Shown here: positions 28,862 to 33,382 of the stretch, piece by piece
How positions within the stretch are numbered: position 1 is the stretch's first letter
Layout of the letters: each line of letters starts with the position of its first letter
NCBI GenBank assembly: GCA_022496185.1
Contig: WTXG01000346.1
Coordinates: forward strand, 1-33,382
Source of the DNA: Multifurca ochricompacta
Lineage: Eukaryota; Basidiomycota; Agaricomycetes; Russulales; Russulaceae
Length of the DNA stretch: 33,382 nucleotides
Reading direction: 5' to 3'
Translations under genes and position numbers: made by a program
Notes under the pieces: model-generated
Seen by the model: only the letters and a program-made list of their open reading frames with translations
Databases searched by the model: none
What the model was told of the DNA's origin: nothing

Positions 28862-29451
28862 TGTTACGTCCGGTGTGAGATGTCCTGCACGACTTGTGCG
28901 ACAGCTTTGGTACGTTTGTTCAGATAAGAAGTCAATAGGACTTCTTGGAGTTTGTTAGAATGAAGAGTCAAAGTCAAAGGGGCTGTTCCCTAGTGACGAT
29001 GTTAAGCGGAAAGTGCCGAAAGCACTGAGACGATCGAGTCAAAGGTTTCAAGGGGAAGTCCAGAAGACAAACACCATGTATACAATAAGTTGAGTCTGGG
29101 GTCTACAAGGTAGCTACCGTGGACTTATATACATAACTCAGTGGGCGTCTAAGAGATAAGGGTACAGAGTCAAGTGGGCCCAAATATCTGAAAGCGGAGG
29201 GCATAAAGCCTGGCTTCTGATAGGGAACTAAGTAAGTGTCCGATCATAAGATAAGAAGATAACAAAGTAAGAAAGACAAGCATAGGTAAACAGTTCATAT
29301 ACAAGTCCAAACAGCAATCACGGGGATGGGAGGAGTGCATGTGAGGGATCCCACGATGGAGACGTAATAAGGAAGTGTAGCATCAGTGGGTGAGTGGGGT
29401 CTCTGTTAGGGAGGGTAAAGAAAATGGGGCTGCTGGGCCCTGTTCGTAACA
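28862..29451 (-). repeat. Gyp-3 5' LTR
   Basis: 590 bp, TGTTACGAACAGG to CACCGGACGTAACA on the element strand. Paired with the split copy at 13882-15098. Confidence 0.92.
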
Positions 29452-29550
29452 CCTTCTATAGTAGTCCTTGAATCTTGAACGTGCTCCGCATCTTGAGAGC
29501 TCTTGCCCCTTTGAAACGCAATCTGACGCAGCAGACACCTGGCTGTGACA
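29452..29550 (+). mobile_element. Solo LTR-S in Gyp-2, right end
   Basis: After the duplicated CCTTC (29452-29456) the LTR-S sequence resumes, aligning with 14430-14525, and ends ACACCTGGCTGTGACA. It is followed by GGTTG (29551-29555), the second copy of the Gyp-2 target duplication. Confidence 0.85.
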
Positions 29551-30654
29551 GGTTGGGGAGCGAACCAAACAACTCCACTTTCTCATCATGGATTTAGGAG
29601 ATGAAGACATGGTTTTGGGGTACCCATGGCTAGCAGCATTTGAACCCAAGATCAACTGGGCAGAAGCAACAATGGATAAAGATTTCTACCCAGTTCTCAT
29701 TATGTCCCTGGGATATGACTACACTGCGTGACACCCCCTGACCCATGCTATCATTATGGGATCAGCCGTCACCTGGAATGACGTGGAACCTGTGGATCAG
29801 GTATATTGCTATGTTACGAAGGCATCAGAACTGGCCCAGGCAGAGGCACAGAAAAATCCGGAAAAGACATTTGAAGAGGTAGTACCAACAGAATACCACC
29901 GACACTGGAAGGTTTTCTCAGAAGAGGAGTCGCAACACTTCCCTCCTTCTCGACCTTGGGATCACACCATTGACTTCGTCCCGAATGCTCCACAATCGGT
30001 AGATTGTAAGATCTACCCACTGTCCCAACCTGAGAAAGAGGCACTCTCCACCTTCTTGGAGGAGCACCTGGCGAAAGGATATATACGACCCTCCAACTCG
30101 CCCTATGCTTCACCTTTCTTTTTCATCAAAAAGAAGGATGGGAAACTGTGACCGGTACAAGACTACAGACGGATTAATGAACTCACAGTGAAGAATAATT
30201 ACCCCCTCCCTCTGATCTCAGAAATCATCAATAAAATGTGCGACAAGGCCCTGTTCTCGAAAATGGACGTTTGCTGGGGTTACAATAACATTCGTATTCG
30301 AGAAGGCGACCAGCCCAAAGCTGCCTTTAAGACCAATCAAGGACTCTTTGAACCCAACGTTATGTTCTTTGGCTTGACGAATTCACCGGCAACCTTCCAA
30401 TCTATGATGAATCACATTTTCTGAGACCTGATCCTTACAGAAGAAATCGTGGTGTATATGGACGACATCCTAGTGGCTACAAAAGACAACATTCACCACC
30501 ACCGGGCCCGAGTTCACGAAGTACTAGAAATTCTGGCGAAACATGACCTTTATTTGAAACCTGCCAAATGCTCCTTCGAACAGAAGACTGTTGAATATTT
30601 GGGAGTTATCCTTGAAGGGGGGCAAGTACGCATGGACCCTGTAAAAGTACAAGG
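29551..30654 (+). pseudogene. Gyp-2 pol part 2: end of protease and reverse transcriptase, damaged
   Basis: Continues VGERTKQLHFLIMDLGDED and GYPWLAAFEPKINW, then the RT with [25 protein letters not shown] and YMDDILVAT. In-frame TGA codons at 29728-29730, 30149-30151 and 30422-30424 stand at or next to Arg positions of Gyp-1b, consistent with CGA to TGA. The motif order and spacing are otherwise normal. The gene breaks at RMDPVKVQG, where solo LTR-F is inserted (duplication CAAGG at 30650-30654 and 31562-31566). Confidence 0.88.
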
Positions 30655-31561
30655 TGTAATGGGTGAAGCTCCGTGTACACTTAGAAACAGGAAGGGCAAA
30701 GGTTGGTGACCTAAGTCGTTGGGCATACCGCGGAGGCAAACGTCACACGTCAAGCAATGACCAGGAACTGTGTCACCCACTGTGGTTTGTGCAACCACAA
30801 TGACGGCGTTCTGAAACTGGAAGAAGCTGCAGCCCCAAGAGGACAAGATCCAAAGGATCAAGTCACACAGGGAGGCAGTATACCATTAGCACTATGTATC
30901 GAACTCGTGTAGACAGTTACTCACCTGCAGCCCCAAGAGGACAAGATGGGGGCTACAGGCTGTTACAGAGGGTCTTATATACATTTCTCAGTGTAACGAG
31001 GTAAGCGACAAGTGTAAGCAAGAATCAGCAAGTATCAGTCAGCTGTATTGCTGACTGAGCCTTATCTTTTGTGATTCGTAAGCTGCTTTACTCTGCTGAC
31101 TGATCATGCTCCACAGTGTGATGTCATAATGACGTCACTGTGGAGTAGATAACTGATATGTAGTCTAGCCCTTTGGTCTGGAACACGTCTATCTACTGAT
31201 ACATGTGATTCTGTGCTAAAATTGGCCATGGCCCAACCTGGGCCCTTATCTAGAGCTCCACTTACCTAGAACCTTCTAGGCTGGACTCCTCTTATCTTGA
31301 TAACAGCTCCACTTGGTCTAGAACCGTCTAGACTGTGGGGCTTTGCCTATTGTGGTAAACACAATAGAGAATCGACTTGTTATTGTTGAGTGGCTCTTGT
31401 GCTGACTAAGCAGCATGTGACTATTACATGTGACTTGGTCACATGATCCATGTCACGACTACATTCCCATGATCACGTGTTGAGACTGCTGGGTAATCTT
31501 CCCACAGTCATGTGATCCAAAAGGGAGAAAAGAAAAGGAAAAATAAAATAGAGCCGTGACA
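30655..31561 (-). mobile_element. Solo LTR, family LTR-F, in Gyp-2 RT
   Basis: 907 bp with TG...CA ends (plus strand TGTAATGGG to GAGCCGTGACA) and a perfect 5-bp duplication CAAGG. A TATA-like TATATAAG on the minus strand near 30980 suggests minus orientation. Internal structure: a 23-bp direct repeat (30827-30849 and 30925-30947), a near-perfect 37-bp palindrome at 31109-31145, and two imperfect copies of an AGCTCCACTT...CTAGAACC unit near 31254 and 31306. No coding sequence. It is unlike the other LTRs here. The size fits an LTR, but without an internal region the superfamily is unknown. Confidence 0.75.
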
Positions 31562-33382
31562 CAAGGCATTTGAGAATGGACTGCCCCTCAGTGTACCAAA
31601 GATGTCAGGTCATTCATTGGATTTTGCAACTTCTACCGACACTTTGTCAAGGGATTCTCGGCCATCACCCGACCGCTCAATGACCTGTTAAAGAAAGACA
31701 TGCCCTGGCACTGGGACGAACTACAGCAGAAAGCATTTGACCAGATAAAAGCGATCATTAGCTCCGAGCCAGTTCTTATTCAACCCGACTTAGCCAAACC
31801 CTTCAAACTGGAAGTCAATGCTTCCATGTATGCCAACAGCACAGTTTTATCGCAAAGAGATACTGGAGGGATCCTTCACCCCGTTGCATTCTACTCAGAA
31901 ACGTTCTCATCAGCAGAAAGAAACTATGACATTTGGGACAGGGAGCTATTAGCTATTGTAAAAGCATTACAACACTGGCAACCATATTTGGCTGGATCCC
32001 CACACAAAACCATCATCTATACGGACCACTCCAATCTTCTTTACAGGAGAGAACTGCACAAGATCAGTAGACGAATAGCACGAGAAGTCTTGGAGCTCGA
32101 AGAGTACAACTTCATGCTCAAACATTTACCTGGGGCTTGTAATGCACGAGCTGATGCCCTGTCCAGACCAACCGGACGTGACGAAGGGGAAAACGACAAT
32201 GACAATATCATCGTTTTACCAGAAGATGTCTTTGCAAAGACCGCTGTCATTAGCCTCCACAACATGGATCTATGGGCCCAAGTGATGCAGAATATGAATC
32301 AGGAGCTGTGCAGATCCTGGGCAGAGCCACACAACATAAAAATGAAAGACAGCCTCTGGTGGAAAGACAGCGATCGATTGGTTGTCACCGGTGGCAACAA
32401 CATTAAGAGGGGGGTGATCCATTTTCACCATGACCTTCCCTCTGCAGGACACCCAGGAATTGCAAATACTTATGCCCTCGCCAAACGAGACTACTGGTGG
32501 CCAAACATGAAAAAGGACGTCAAAGCATATGTCAAAGGATGCGCAGAATGTCAGGCAAATAAAGTAAACACACACCCAAGACCGCCGGCACTTTCACCCA
32601 TCACACCAATTGCGACAGCTCCCTTCCAGACCATCGCCATGGACTTCATTGTCAAACTTCCACAGTCACAAGGATACGACTCGATACTCACTATTACGGA
32701 CCATGACTATTCAAAAGCTGCCCTCTTCATCCCCTGTAACGAGACAATATCAGCGGAAGGGGTTGCGAAACTCTACCTGGATCATGTCTACCGACATTAC
32801 AGACTCCTGCAGAAGATTATTTCTGACCGAGACCCATGATTTGCTTCCATGTTCACCCAAGCCCTCTGTAAACGTCTCAACATTCAGCAGAATATCTCTA
32901 CCGCGTATCACCCTCAGACGGATGGTCAATTGGAACGAACAAATCAATGGCTAGAACAATACCTTTGATTTTGGTGTAACGAACGACAGAATGACTGGGC
33001 AGAGTGGCTGGCGACAGCAGAGTTTGCGCACAATAGTTGGCCAAACAGAACAACAAAGGCCACCCCTTTCTCTCTTATTATGGGATGGGACCCTCACACC
33101 ACATGGACAAACAAACCTACAAATGTACCATCTGTAACACAGCGTATCGGCCAATGGGAGGAAATACGGGAATCAGCCAATAGAAACCTTCAGAAGGTGC
33201 AAAGGACCCTAGCCGAGAAGCCTACTAGGTTTACGCCTTACCAGGTCGGAGATCAAGTCTGGTTAGAAGGGCACAATATCCACACATCACACCCAACGGC
33301 AAAATTAGCTCCCAGACGCCACGGCCCCTTTGTAATTGAACAGAAGCTTTCAGACGTCATGTACAAGCTCATGTTACTACAC
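31562..33382 (+). pseudogene. Gyp-2 pol part 3: end of RT, RNase H, integrase (runs off window), damaged
   Basis: Resumes with a TGA at 31571-31573 for an Arg, then [29 protein letters not shown]. RNase H follows, but its first catalytic Asp is changed (EVNAS instead of EVDAS), which fits another CpG transition. A long open stretch 31700-32839 covers RNase H, the integrase zinc module (HFHHDLPSAGH, CAEC) and the first Asp (MDFIVKLP). TGA at 32837-32839 and 32966-32968 replace Arg after SDRDP and in EQYL. The GPF module (KLAPRRHGPFVI) is the last thing seen. The chromodomain and 3' end are beyond the window. Confidence 0.88.

Larger units (their letters stand above)
13882..29451 (-). mobile_element. 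Gyp-3: complete but decayed Ty3/gypsy chromovirus with two nested insertions
   Basis: Inserted in the LTR-S with duplication CCTTC (13877-13881 and 29452-29456). Removing the solo LTR-S (13906-14530 with duplication) and Gyp-1b (17467-24941 with duplication) leaves about 7.5 kb, the same size and gene order as Gyp-1: LTR, primer site, gag, pol, ORF3, polypurine tract, LTR. Its LTRs differ by 14 substitutions, all explicable as CpG transitions, plus two 1-nt indels. gag and the first half of pol are frameshifted; the integrase end and ORF3 are open. Confidence 0.92.
10906..33382 (+). mobile_element. Gyp-2: Ty3/gypsy chromovirus, 5' LTR to integrase, cut by two insertions and the window end
   Basis: The element's own sequence is 10906-13344, 29551-30654 and 31562-33382. 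The two gaps are a solo LTR-S (which itself holds Gyp-3) with duplication GGTTG, and solo LTR-F with duplication CAAGG. The pol frame can be followed across both gaps. At least seven in-frame stops in gag and pol look like CGA to TGA changes, so this is an older copy. Its 3' end, including any ORF3, is outside the window. Confidence 0.9.

Noticed and set aside
13882..29451. Classical ascomycete RIP (CpA-biased C-to-T)
   Set aside because: LTR differences are few and all at CpG, whereas RIP leaves dense CpA to TpA change.
1..33382. Host protein-coding genes, tRNA, rRNA, CRISPR arrays, bacterial operons
   Set aside because: Every sizeable frame with recognisable motifs belongs to a retroelement; no array of spaced repeats or RNA gene was seen by reading.

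Overview
This 33.4 kb window is a nest of LTR retrotransposons. I see no host gene, tRNA, rRNA or CRISPR array. The elements are Ty3/gypsy chromoviruses (integrases with a C-terminal chromodomain), one Ty1/copia tail, and several solo LTRs. The family types, the AT/GC-balanced sequence and mutation almost only at CpG suggest a methylated, repeat-rich region of a filamentous fungus, most likely a mushroom-forming basidiomycete. That assignment is inference, because no host gene is present. Labels used here are mine: Gyp-0, Gyp-1 (copies 1a and 1b), Gyp-2, Gyp-3, LTR-S, LTR-F, LTR-X and Cop-1.

Layout. 1-1591: 3' end of a copia element (Cop-1), whose LTR is split by a solo LTR-S. About 1639-2213: an LTR-like block (LTR-X). 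2214-2785 and 10244-10905: an old Gyp-0 integrase, split by the complete plus-strand Gyp-1a (2786-10243). 10906 to the window end: Gyp-2 (plus strand), inserted in the Gyp-0 chromodomain. Gyp-2 is split at 13344 by a solo LTR-S. That LTR is split by Gyp-3 (13882-29451, minus strand). Gyp-3 carries another solo LTR-S in its left LTR and the complete Gyp-1b (17467-24936, minus strand) in its integrase. Gyp-2 pol resumes at 29551, is split again by solo LTR-F (30655-31561), and runs off the window. Eight insertions have matching 5-bp target duplications, giving five levels of nesting.

How the genes work together. The Gyp-1/Gyp-3 layout is LTR - self-complementary primer site - gag (no AUG; conserved GUG) - pol in the -1 frame - a third gene (ORF3) - polypurine tract - LTR. 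Gag gives capsid and nucleocapsid. Pol gives protease, reverse transcriptase/RNase H, and integrase with a chromodomain. ORF3 sits where retroviruses carry env, but encodes a coiled-coil protein ending in four zinc-knuckle-like motifs; its function is unknown to me. The primer site is not tRNA-like. In each of three families it is the exact reverse complement of 11 nt located 34 nt downstream of the LTR TATA box, and the two change together between families. This is the signature of Tf1-type self-priming. Gyp-1b has open gag and pol and nearly identical LTRs, so it inserted recently; its ORF3 is frameshifted. Gyp-1a has an intact ORF3 and broken gag/pol.
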